A stretch of DNA of 64,000 nt from Streptomyces sp. SID13031 (GTDB lineage: Bacteria; Actinomycetota; Actinomycetes; Propionibacteriales; Kribbellaceae), in assembly GCF_010548305.1 (NCBI RefSeq), contig NZ_JAAGLV010000001.1:682001-746000 (forward strand), given 5' to 3'. How positions within the stretch are numbered: the first letter of the stretch is position 1; every line of letters begins with the position of its first letter. This document shows positions 53,548 through 62,012 of the stretch, one piece after another. The translations under genes were made by a program, and so were the position numbers. The notes under the pieces were generated by a model. The model was not told the origin of the DNA. It made no database searches and saw nothing but the letters and a program-made list of their open reading frames with translations.

Positions 53548-53576
53548 GGTGTCGTACCTCCCAGTAGTCGGTGTGG

Positions 53577-56246
53577 TCAGAGCCGCACGGTCAGGGTCCA
53601 GCTGTTGAGCTTGCCGAGGTCGCGGCCGTCCTTGTCGACGACGACGAGCGTCCAGTCGCCGTAGGCGGCCAGGCCCACGAAAGCGGCGAGTGGCTGGCCG
53701 GTGCCGCTGGTGTAGGTGGTGATCAAGTGGTCCACTTCGGTGCCGCCGCGACGATGGAGCGTGACTCGTTTGCCCGTTGGGCCGCGCAGGCTGACTCCGA
53801 GGTCGCCCGCCTGCGCATGGGTGATGTCGACAGACAACGTCAACCCTGCAACGGTTCCGGCCTCGCTCACCGTGACCTGGTTCTGGAGACCGGCACTCTC
53901 GGCCGGGATCGTCGAGCCGAGCAGGGCCTCCAGCCGTATCGAGGGCCGGTCGGGGCCGACTGCTGCCGCCAGCCCCCAGGCGTCCAGTCGCCCGACGTCC
54001 ACCGGTGCGTGGTCGGCCACCTTCAGCGCCCAGCTTCCCCCGGTCGGCGTCCCCTCCAGTTCGGCCAGTGAAGCGACCGACCCCGAGTCGTACGAACGCC
54101 GCAGGTCTCCGGCGCCGCCGCCAGCCCGATCGTGCAGTACGGCTGAGCGGCCGTCGGGAGCCACCAGGGTCACCACCAGGTCACCTCGGAACGAGTGGGT
54201 GATCGCGACATCGACTGTCAGCGACTGCACCGGTCCGGCGTCCGGTAGCGAGACAGTGGAGACCACGCCTTCCGCGTCGGCGTCCGGGATCGCCAGGCCG
54301 GGTGTCGCCTCGGCTCGTACGACCGAGGTCGACGGAGTCGGCGGAGACTCGAAGTCGGCGACGATGCCCGCCAATTGCGGTCCATCGGTCTGTGCGCCCG
54401 GACCCATCCCGTACCGGGCGAACACCTCCCAGGCGGAGTGCACGAATCGGGCGGTGGCCGTGTCCTCGTCCCCGCGTGCGAGTGAGAACTGCCGGGCGGC
54501 GAGCAAAATCGCGTCCCGTAGAGCCAGCAGGCTCGGGTTGGCGGAGGTGAGCTTGAGGGCGTCGACCACGATCTGCAGGGTCTCCGTCCGGCCGAGCCGC
54601 CGGGCCAGCGACATCAGTGCGGCGCACCACAGCTCACCGATGTCGTGGACTTTGCTGTACTGCGGCGAGCCGAGGTCTGCGTAAGTACCGGGGTAGTCCT
54701 CGGTGTAGGGGTGCCGGCGGATCCCGTTAGGACGGGAGACCACCCAGTCGCCGACGACGGTCTTGCCGAGCAACGAGCACGCGACGAAATCGCTCAAGCC
54801 CTCGCCCGACCCGCCCGACTGGGGGGCGTCCAGCGAGGTGTCGTCCAGCGGGCCGCCGACGAGCCGGTTCGACAGGCCGTGGGTGTACTCGTGGTAGACC
54901 ACGTCCGCGTCCAGCGCGGTGTGCCGCTGGGTCGAGTCGACCAGGCCCATGTTCATCACCGGGGCAGACCCGTCGGCCGGGGTGGCCATGTTCGCCGTGC
55001 CCCAGACCACCCCTGGGTGGACTCGGGCGAACACGGCGTCCCCTGCCCGGCCGCCGCGCCCGAGCGAGCTGACCTGGAAGTTGCCGTCGGGCTCCCGGAA
55101 GCCGAGCAGGTACAGCGCGTCGTGCATCGCGGCGCAGTACGAGAACACGTTCAGGACAAGCTGGTCCGGCTCATTCTGGCCAGCGGGCGCAGCGAACACC
55201 ACGCCGCCCGCGCTCGACGCTCCCTGTACGGTCCGGCCAGTAGCGAAATTGATCGCGCGTACCGACGCCCCGGCCGTGGTCGTGTCGAGCAGCCAGGGGT
55301 CCGGGAACCCGGCAGGCAGCCCAGGGGGCACAGGCAGGCCGTAGCTCTCCAGGGGCAGCGGGAAGTCGACCTCTTGGCGCGCCTCGCCCGAGTGCAGTAC
55401 GACTTGTCCGTGGCCGCCGAGCCCGTGGGTGAGCCGCCGGCAGAGCAGTACCCGCCCGTCCGCGGCGTCGATCACGAACCTGTACTCCGGTGCGCCTGGC
55501 ACCTCGATCCGCAGCTGCCACGAGAGCCGCAGCCGGCCGTCGAGCGGGAACCACACCAGCGACACCGTTACCGGGCGTTCGAACGCGGTGGACTCGAAGA
55601 CCGCCGCCCGGTCGGGTCGGTCCTGCGGCGAGGTGACCAGCCGCGCGGCCGGGGACCCGGCATCAGGCACCGGCTCGGTGAACGATTGGCCGAACGGATC
55701 GACTTCCTCCTCATCGCCGCCGGCCGCAAGATGCGCGGTCGCCACCTCGAGCGCCTCTGCCGCCGGGATCGCCGGCTCGACCGCGAGGTCGTCGGCGATC
55801 GTGTACGACCGGCCGGCCACCTCCAGCAGCTGACCCGTCGGGTCGAAGCGAACCGTCTCGCTCGCCTCGTACACGCCGATTCCCTTGTACTGCTGCCGAA
55901 GATGCACGGCGACGCCGTCGGCCGACGTGGTCTGGTAGCCCGGGTCGGCCAGGTACTCCGGCGCCTGTTCCGGAGCCAGGCCGAGGGCAGGCCCGACGTT
56001 CTGGACGTGCGACAGCGCCCGCCTGACGTAGTCTCCGTGACTCGCGGGCGCGTCCCGGGAGACCACCACCGCGGGGTTTCCGGTGGTCGCGTCGAAGCTG
56101 ACGATCTGCAGGTCGTGCTCGCCCGGCAGGTCCGCGGACACTGCCTCGGCGGCGGCATGCAACTCCTCTCGTCGCTCCTCGGCGACAGTCGAAGCGGCAG
56201 CTGCCGAAGCGGCCGTTTCCTTACGGAGGTCGACTTCTCTGGCCAT
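53577..56246 (-). CDS. M36-type (fungalysin) zinc metallopeptidase with two P-domains, no signal peptide
   Basis: An 889-residue protein starting at ATG 56246 behind AAAGGAC. The N-terminal ~200 residues resemble an FTP-type propeptide (HVQNVGPALGLAPE; GIGVYEASETVRFD; EALEVATAHL). The catalytic domain has HEYTH (His452, Glu453, His456) and the distal Glu482 in GSGEGLSDF. Two proprotein-convertase-type P domains follow (~650-760 and ~775-889; each HSFRGDLVVTLVAP- or HAQAGDLGVSLRGP-like). Fungalysins are normally secreted zymogens, yet this one begins with a charged coil and lacks any signal peptide or membrane segment. It lies 27 bases after the propeller gene, so an unusual export route or internal use is implied. 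Confidence 0.9.
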   Translation of the reverse strand: MAREVDLRKETAASAAAASTVAEERREELHAAAEAVSADLPGEHDLQIVSFDATTGNPAVVVSRDAPASHGDYVRRALSHVQNVGPALGLAPEQAPEYLADPGYQTTSADGVAVHLRQQYKGIGVYEASETVRFDPTGQLLEVAGRSYTIADDLAVEPAIPAAEALEVATAHLAAGGDEEEVDPFGQSFTEPVPDAGSPAARLVTSPQDRPDRAAVFESTAFERPVTVSLVWFPLDGRLRLSWQLRIEVPGAPEYRFVIDAADGRVLLCRRLTHGLGGHGQVVLHSGEARQEVDFPLPLESYGLPVPPGLPAGFPDPWLLDTTTAGASVRAINFATGRTVQGASSAGGVVFAAPAGQNEPDQLVLNVFSYCAAMHDALYLLGFREPDGNFQVSSLGRGGRAGDAVFARVHPGVVWGTANMATPADGSAPVMNMGLVDSTQRHTALDADVVYHEYTHGLSNRLVGGPLDDTSLDAPQSGGSGEGLSDFVACSLLGKTVVGDWVVSRPNGIRRHPYTEDYPGTYADLGSPQYSKVHDIGELWCAALMSLARRLGRTETLQIVVDALKLTSANPSLLALRDAILLAARQFSLARGDEDTATARFVHSAWEVFARYGMGPGAQTDGPQLAGIVADFESPPTPSTSVVRAEATPGLAIPDADAEGVVSTVSLPDAGPVQSLTVDVAITHSFRGDLVVTLVAPDGRSAVLHDRAGGGAGDLRRSYDSGSVASLAELEGTPTGGSWALKVADHAPVDVGRLDAWGLAAAVGPDRPSIRLEALLGSTIPAESAGLQNQVTVSEAGTVAGLTLSVDITHAQAGDLGVSLRGPTGKRVTLHRRGGTEVDHLITTYTSGTGQPLAAFVGLAAYGDWTLVVVDKDGRDLGKLNSWTLTVRL

Positions 56247-56273
56247 GGCAGGTGTCCTTTCGTGGGCAGGGGA

Positions 56274-59200
56274 TCAGGCGACGACATCGAACAGGCGAAG
56301 AGCGACGCCGGGCCGTCGGCCGGCGAAGGCGTGGATGAGGTCGTGGGTGGCGAAGGTGGCCGGTACGTCGGTACGCCGCCCGGCCCGGTCGTCGTCGGCA
56401 ACGCAGAGCAGCAGCTCGGACCGCGGGGCGACACCGCCAGGGTCCCAGGTGAACTCCTCTATGTGAGTACTGCCGGCCGGTACCGGCGGTGTCGCGTTGG
56501 CCACCTCGGTGGCCGTGATGGGCGTGGCAGCGAGGTCGAGCCGGAACAGCCGCAGCCGGGTGTTGACCGAGTCGACAGTGCCCGTGTTGCGCACCCGGAG
56601 GTAGAGGGAGTTCGCAGCGCCGGTCTTCAGCACGTCATGACCGAGCGCGGCCCGTACGGTGAACAGGGCAAGGCGATCCGCGACGGCAACTGGCGCGGGT
56701 GTGGCTGCCAGCTCGGCAAGGTGCGCCCCACCGAGTACCGGGTGTCGCCGCCCGCCGCCCTCGGGGGAAGCGGCCACTCGCAGGTCGATACTCGCTACCT
56801 CCGCCTTGGCCGGTACGCCGGTGAGCTCGCAGGCCAGTGAGATGGCCCGGCGGATGTCGGCGTGCCGCGCGTGGGTCAGGTCGGGGATGTCGGCCGGGTC
56901 GCCGTCGAAGCGGATGACGGCCCGCGGAGTGACCTCGACGTGCAGCACTGGTCCGGCCCTGAGGTCCAGCGGCCCGGGATGGGCCAGCAGGTTGTTGCCG
57001 CTGACCGGGGCGAAGCCGATCGCCGCCACTGCCGGCCCGCTGATGGTCATCGTGCTGGAATCCGAGCAGTCCAAGGCGACACCGGCGAGCAGCCGCACAT
57101 TCACCACGCCGTCGGCGCCGGCGAGTCTGAGGTCGTCGATGATCGCACGGGCGACATACTCGCGCCGGACGAACACGGTGCCCGAGAAGCGCGTGGGGGA
57201 GAGGTCGACCGGTACGGCAACGTTGCCTCCGGCAAGCAATACGGTGATCGTCAGCGCGGTCGCACCGGCGAGTGCGAACGCGTCCGTGTGCAGCGAGGTC
57301 TGCAGCCGTGGTGCACCGGGTCCGCCGACCGGGAAGCCGAGCGGCGCGGCCGCGGTACCGGCTGCCCGGAGCGTCGCGCCACCGGTGCCCTCCAGCACGA
57401 ACCCGGTGATGGGTTCGTACGCCCCGATCGGCAGCCGCGCCTGGACGATCCGCCGTTGCAGCATCCGGACCACCTCGCTCGGCTGTACTGCGGCCGCCGC
57501 GCGGGCCTCGTCGGCGGCGGGCAGCAGCGTGAGGTCGGCCACCAGTGGTGCTGCCAGGCGAACGCCCAGGGCAGGACCAGGTCCTGCGGCGGCAAGGTTG
57601 CGGTCGTCGGCCGGGGCGACCGCGGCGACCCGGACTCGCCCGGCGACGCCGAGATCGCCGGCCGCGAACCCGAGCGCGATCCCCGCGGATGTGCCTTCCG
57701 CGGCGGCGACGTTCTCCACCACGATGTCGGCCGGGCCGGTTGCCCGCACGACGAGCGTCCGGTCGTCGTCCACCCGGCGGACGGCTACCTCGCGGAATGC
57801 GACCCGCCGCTCCACCGCGAGCAAGGCCGGGATCGCGGTCGGCCCACTGGTCAACGGATCCGACACCGCGGTGGTGAGGACGAGCAGACCGACCGAGTTA
57901 GTGCCGTCGAGTGCCGGCCAGGCGACGGGGAACGTCACGACACCGGTGTCTCCGCCAGGCACAGTGCGCGGCACCTGGCTGTCGCCACCGACTGTCCAGG
58001 CGCCCAGCGCGCCAGCCAGCGGCGGCGGTGCGGTCAGCCGGGTCCAGATGTCGGCCGGTAGTACCGGGATCCCGTCGTCCAGTGGAGCCCACAGCAGTAC
58101 GACCCTGGCACGCTCGGCGGGAAGTCCACCCGGAGGTGGCACGGAGACCGGGCCGGTGTTGGTCACCTGCACCATCACGTCGGCCGCCGACCCGGCCACG
58201 ATGTCGTCGTGCGGGAGGTCGAGGTCGAACGTCACGCCGTCCACGTCCGCGTCGGTGCCCAGGCCGGCGGGTCGCCGCCGGACGACCTTGAGGTCAGGTG
58301 AGCCGGTCGGAACCGTTCCGGCAGCGGCGGTACCGAACGAAGGTGCTGCCCGGGCAGGCCGGAACCCGTCGTCCAGTTCGGTGTTGCGCACGAGGAGGCG
58401 GACCTCGTCGGGTGGGTCGGCATCGAGCCGCCGCTCGTACGCACCACGGGTCCACAGGGCGGCTCGTAGTACGCGCTGTTCCGGATGGCTGACCAGGTCG
58501 ACGACCTGCGCGTTCGGCAGCCCCTCGTTGATGGGAGCCCAGCTGTCGCCCGAGTCCGTACTACGGAAGACGCCGGCGTCAGTGGCGGCGAACAACACGG
58601 CGGGGTCAGCCGGATCGAGTTCGAGGGCGTGGACGCCGAGTGGGACGCCGCCGCTGACGATGCCTTGCGCGACCCCGCCGACGATGTGATGCCCGACTGG
58701 TTGCCACGTCTCGCCGCCGTCGCTCGTGCGGAAGACGAACGCGGAGTCGGCGGGCACCGCCGCCTCGCCGGACAGGCCGACCCACGCGGTCAGCGGGTCG
58801 GTGGGGTGCACCGCGATCGCCTCGACCTCACGATCGCCCAGCCGCATCTGTGGGTTGGTGCGGTCGAGCCAGGTGACGCCGCCGTCGCGGGTGACGTACA
58901 CGCTGCCGTCCTGGCCACCGGCCCAAGCGGACGAAGGCGCGGCGAGACCGCCGGGCGACGCCGGTGGGGGAGCACCGAACTGGAGTTCGCTCACCCAGCC
59001 CTCGGCGGGCGCCACCACGAGATCCGCCCGCACCCGCACTGCGGGCGTCGCGGCGAGGTGCCTACTGATCAGGGTGTGCAGCTCCTCGACGGTGACAGCG
59101 CGGAGGTCAGCCACGTCGGCAGCAGTGAAGAGCAGCGGCGGCGTGGCCGCCGTACCGTCGGAGATCACCAGCTGGAGCGGCGGACCGGTCGGAGTGAGAT

Positions 59201-61982
59201 CGATCCCGGCGTAGTTGCGCACGTTGGTCTTCAGATGCGCGACGGTGCGGCTGAAGACGCCCAGCCTGATCAACGGTGCGCCGGCAGCAGCAAGGGAGAG
59301 GCGCGCTGCCGCTGTTCCACTGAGTACCACCCGAGTACCGGCCTCCGACAGCAGGGCGACCCATGCGTTGGACGGCACTGCGTGGACGTGCACCGGGTCG
59401 CCGGCGAGGACGCCTGCGAGCGCAGCGGCGAGTTGGCCGGCCGTGACGTTCGCCGGGTCGGGGAACGCGGGCGGCTCGATCCGCACGGACCGTACGGCGC
59501 CGCCGTTGATCGTCACCTGCAGGGTCCTGACCGGGCCGGAGAAATCGCGGTTTGTGCGGAGGTCGAGATTGACCAGGTTGAGCAGCACAGAAGCCGGCCG
59601 GGCGGCATCGCCGTGATAGTCACCGCGATTGACCGCGAGCCGGGACAGACCGTCCGGCAGGGGATCCAGGGCGTCGCCGCCGAGGCGGATCAGGGTCGCG
59701 GCGCCTGCGTCGTGGGTGACCAGTTGTACCGCGGACGGCGTACGCCACAGCGACGGGAATGCCTCGACGGTATGGACCGGCAGCGTAGCCACCTTGCGGA
59801 CGATGTCGGCCACGGTCACCTTCGCCAGGTCGATACCGTCGGCGGCCCGGAAGGTCACCGCATGCGCGACTCCGTCGACAAGCAGGCGCAACTCGTCGCC
59901 CTCCACCAACCGGTACGGCGCGGGCAACCGGCTCGCGATGACGAACCGGTCGTGGTCGGTGAGGTCGACGTGTTCGAACCGGCCACCGCGACCCGGCAGC
60001 AGGCCCAGCCGCCGAGCGCCGGGGGTGTCCACCACCTCGACCACGACGCGGGGCTCCGGCGGTGTCGGCGGGTAGAAGCGCAATGGCTTCGGTAGCCGGG
60101 TGCGTGGGCCGCCCGGTGCCGGTGGCATCCGGACCCGCAGTACGAACGAACGGCCGACCGTCTCGAGCGCGAACCGCTCGCCGGAGCCGGCTTTGAGACC
60201 GTAGAGCCGACCCCGTCTGGCGTGCAGGAGGCGCCCGGTGTCGAGCGGGTCGCGGGCCGTCTCGGGGACGAACACCGAGTCGTCGTCCAGCCCGTCGACG
60301 AGCATCCTGCGGGTCGCGGTCTCCGGGCTGTCGCGGGCCTCGTCGGCGAAGACCTGGTCGCGCAGCGCGGGGAACTGCAGCGCCGTGAGTCCGCCGTAGA
60401 AGCTGACGGCCAGTCGGTAGGGGTCGTCGGGGTCGAAGGTGCAGTACGCGCCGTCCCCGCCCATGATCGGCCGCCAGGTCTGACCGCCGGTACGAAGGTA
60501 CGTGCCGTGGTCCTGGAGGCCGGTGGCGAGCACGTCGCGGACGAGCGGGCTCTGCGCGAGGTCGTAGGCCTGCGCGCCCTGGATGCCGGAGTCGCGCCGT
60601 TCCCAGCCGACTGTTCCGGGTGGCACCGGGCGGCCGCCGCCTACTGGCAGGGCCAACGGATCCGACCAGTTCGGTGTTGCGCGAGCGATGCCGCCGTCGT
60701 TGGCGACCCACAGCTGGGGTGGCCCCCCCGCGATGGTCACGCCGTGCTGGTCGGCGTGATGACCGCGCAGGCCGGCTCGATGCAGGGGCCAGGACATGAT
60801 CCGGCGCCAGCTCACTGCACCGGGGGCGGCATCCGCATTCGTACTGACGTGCAGATACACCTGGCCGGTGACGACTCGCTTGGGATTGCCCGGCTCGACC
60901 GCGAGGACCAGGTCGTACACGGCCTGGCCGTCGTCGTGGAAGTCCGGGTGGTCGGCGAGCCGGGTCCAGGTCATCGACCTGCCCAGCGCCGCGTTGAGGT
61001 TCGTGGTCCGGAACAGGCCCAGGTGCCGTTCGTCCTCGTCGGCGAAACGGACGAAAGCGGTCGCCGCCGTGGCGATCGCGAGCTTGCCAGTGGCAGGCCA
61101 GGCAGCGCGAGCCGGCCGGGCGGCGATGACGGTGCAGAGCGCGTCGGCCGAGGCGAGCTCGGCCGTCACCGCCGCGACTGCGGCGGCCGGAGCGTTGAGG
61201 CGTAGTACTGCGGCCTCGCCGGCGACGCTGGTACCACGTACTAGCACCAGCCTGCGGTTGCTGGTGAAGGCGACGTCGCTGAAGAACGTGCCGGCGCCGT
61301 ACGGCGGGTCCCAGGTCACGCCGCCGTTCAGCGTGCGGAAGGCGCCGTCCACCCCGACCGCCCAGGCGTGCAATGCATCTCCGGGGTCCACTGCGATCGC
61401 CTCGAAACCGCCGCGGTGCACCGGGTTGGCCGTACCGCCGCCGAAGTTGTCCCAGCTGTCGCCGCCGTTGGTGGAGACGAATACGCCGAAGCCGCGCAGG
61501 GTGTTCGGACCGGCTGGCGATGCCTCTCCCGTGGCCGCGTAGATCCGGGTCGGAACAGTGGGTGCGACCGCGAGAGCGCCGACCACCAGGCAGCGGCGGT
61601 CATGCCAGTCCGGCAGCGGCTCCCAGCGTCGGCCGGCGTCCCGGGTTCGCCAGACGCCGCCGCCCGCTGAGGCGGCGAACCACAGTTGCGGGTCGGCGAC
61701 GCCCGGCTCGCCGCAGACGATCGCACGCATCCGCCCGGCGACGTTCCGCGGTCCGATCGGCACCCAGTTGTGGCGCGACCGGGGCTCCGCGCCGACGCTA
61801 GCGGCAGCGCGGCGTACGGCCCGCGGCCCGGCAGCCGGGGGAGCTGCGCGGCCTGGTGTCCCTAGCCAGGCAGCGGGCCACTCGGCGACCAGCTCTGGGT
61901 CCAGCGCGGGAGCGCCCGGCGACATGCTTGCCCGCGCGAGCAGTTCGTCGGGGCCGTCGTCGTCTTCGAGCTCGTCAGCCAC
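56274..61982 (-). CDS. Giant Asp-box propeller protein with repeated alpha/beta modules, no signal peptide
   Basis: A ~1,902-residue protein. GTG 61982 has GGGAGG eight bases ahead; GTG 61991 is in frame but overlaps it. The N-terminus is acidic, with no signal. Six Asp-box motifs are visible in two clusters (RTRDAGRRW, STNGGDSW, RTLNGGVTW; then VTRDGGVTW, RTSDGGETW, RSTDSGDSW), as in sialidase/VPS10-type propellers. Between and after the clusters, an alpha/beta module recurs about six times (~692, ~814, ~934, ~1520, ~1572, ~1677): a strand pair like LQVTINGGAVRSVRI, a helix starting T-A-G/V-x-x-L, and endings like GTAAAPLGF or GPAVAAIGF. A CARDB-like domain precedes the C-terminus (LYLRVRNTGTVDSVNTRL). 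Such modules resemble those in flagellar-cap or phage-tail proteins. Function unknown. Confidence 0.8.
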   Translation of the reverse strand: MADELEDDDGPDELLARASMSPGAPALDPELVAEWPAAWLGTPGRAAPPAAGPRAVRRAAASVGAEPRSRHNWVPIGPRNVAGRMRAIVCGEPGVADPQLWFAASAGGGVWRTRDAGRRWEPLPDWHDRRCLVVGALAVAPTVPTRIYAATGEASPAGPNTLRGFGVFVSTNGGDSWDNFGGGTANPVHRGGFEAIAVDPGDALHAWAVGVDGAFRTLNGGVTWDPPYGAGTFFSDVAFTSNRRLVLVRGTSVAGEAAVLRLNAPAAAVAAVTAELASADALCTVIAARPARAAWPATGKLAIATAATAFVRFADEDERHLGLFRTTNLNAALGRSMTWTRLADHPDFHDDGQAVYDLVLAVEPGNPKRVVTGQVYLHVSTNADAAPGAVSWRRIMSWPLHRAGLRGHHADQHGVTIAGGPPQLWVANDGGIARATPNWSDPLALPVGGGRPVPPGTVGWERRDSGIQGAQAYDLAQSPLVRDVLATGLQDHGTYLRTGGQTWRPIMGGDGAYCTFDPDDPYRLAVSFYGGLTALQFPALRDQVFADEARDSPETATRRMLVDGLDDDSVFVPETARDPLDTGRLLHARRGRLYGLKAGSGERFALETVGRSFVLRVRMPPAPGGPRTRLPKPLRFYPPTPPEPRVVVEVVDTPGARRLGLLPGRGGRFEHVDLTDHDRFVIASRLPAPYRLVEGDELRLLVDGVAHAVTFRAADGIDLAKVTVADIVRKVATLPVHTVEAFPSLWRTPSAVQLVTHDAGAATLIRLGGDALDPLPDGLSRLAVNRGDYHGDAARPASVLLNLVNLDLRTNRDFSGPVRTLQVTINGGAVRSVRIEPPAFPDPANVTAGQLAAALAGVLAGDPVHVHAVPSNAWVALLSEAGTRVVLSGTAAARLSLAAAGAPLIRLGVFSRTVAHLKTNVRNYAGIDLTPTGPPLQLVISDGTAATPPLLFTAADVADLRAVTVEELHTLISRHLAATPAVRVRADLVVAPAEGWVSELQFGAPPPASPGGLAAPSSAWAGGQDGSVYVTRDGGVTWLDRTNPQMRLGDREVEAIAVHPTDPLTAWVGLSGEAAVPADSAFVFRTSDGGETWQPVGHHIVGGVAQGIVSGGVPLGVHALELDPADPAVLFAATDAGVFRSTDSGDSWAPINEGLPNAQVVDLVSHPEQRVLRAALWTRGAYERRLDADPPDEVRLLVRNTELDDGFRPARAAPSFGTAAAGTVPTGSPDLKVVRRRPAGLGTDADVDGVTFDLDLPHDDIVAGSAADVMVQVTNTGPVSVPPPGGLPAERARVVLLWAPLDDGIPVLPADIWTRLTAPPPLAGALGAWTVGGDSQVPRTVPGGDTGVVTFPVAWPALDGTNSVGLLVLTTAVSDPLTSGPTAIPALLAVERRVAFREVAVRRVDDDRTLVVRATGPADIVVENVAAAEGTSAGIALGFAAGDLGVAGRVRVAAVAPADDRNLAAAGPGPALGVRLAAPLVADLTLLPAADEARAAAAVQPSEVVRMLQRRIVQARLPIGAYEPITGFVLEGTGGATLRAAGTAAAPLGFPVGGPGAPRLQTSLHTDAFALAGATALTITVLLAGGNVAVPVDLSPTRFSGTVFVRREYVARAIIDDLRLAGADGVVNVRLLAGVALDCSDSSTMTISGPAVAAIGFAPVSGNNLLAHPGPLDLRAGPVLHVEVTPRAVIRFDGDPADIPDLTHARHADIRRAISLACELTGVPAKAEVASIDLRVAASPEGGGRRHPVLGGAHLAELAATPAPVAVADRLALFTVRAALGHDVLKTGAANSLYLRVRNTGTVDSVNTRLRLFRLDLAATPITATEVANATPPVPAGSTHIEEFTWDPGGVAPRSELLLCVADDDRAGRRTDVPATFATHDLIHAFAGRRPGVALRLFDVVA

Positions 61983-62012
61983 GAGGGGCACCTCCCACCC
62001 GATGCGTGGTTG

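Noticed and set aside
54645..56840. Long plus-strand open frame (~730 codons) opposite the M36 gene
   Set aside because: It spans two real minus-strand genes and the gap between them, with Arg/Gly/Val-rich composition and no recognisable motif.
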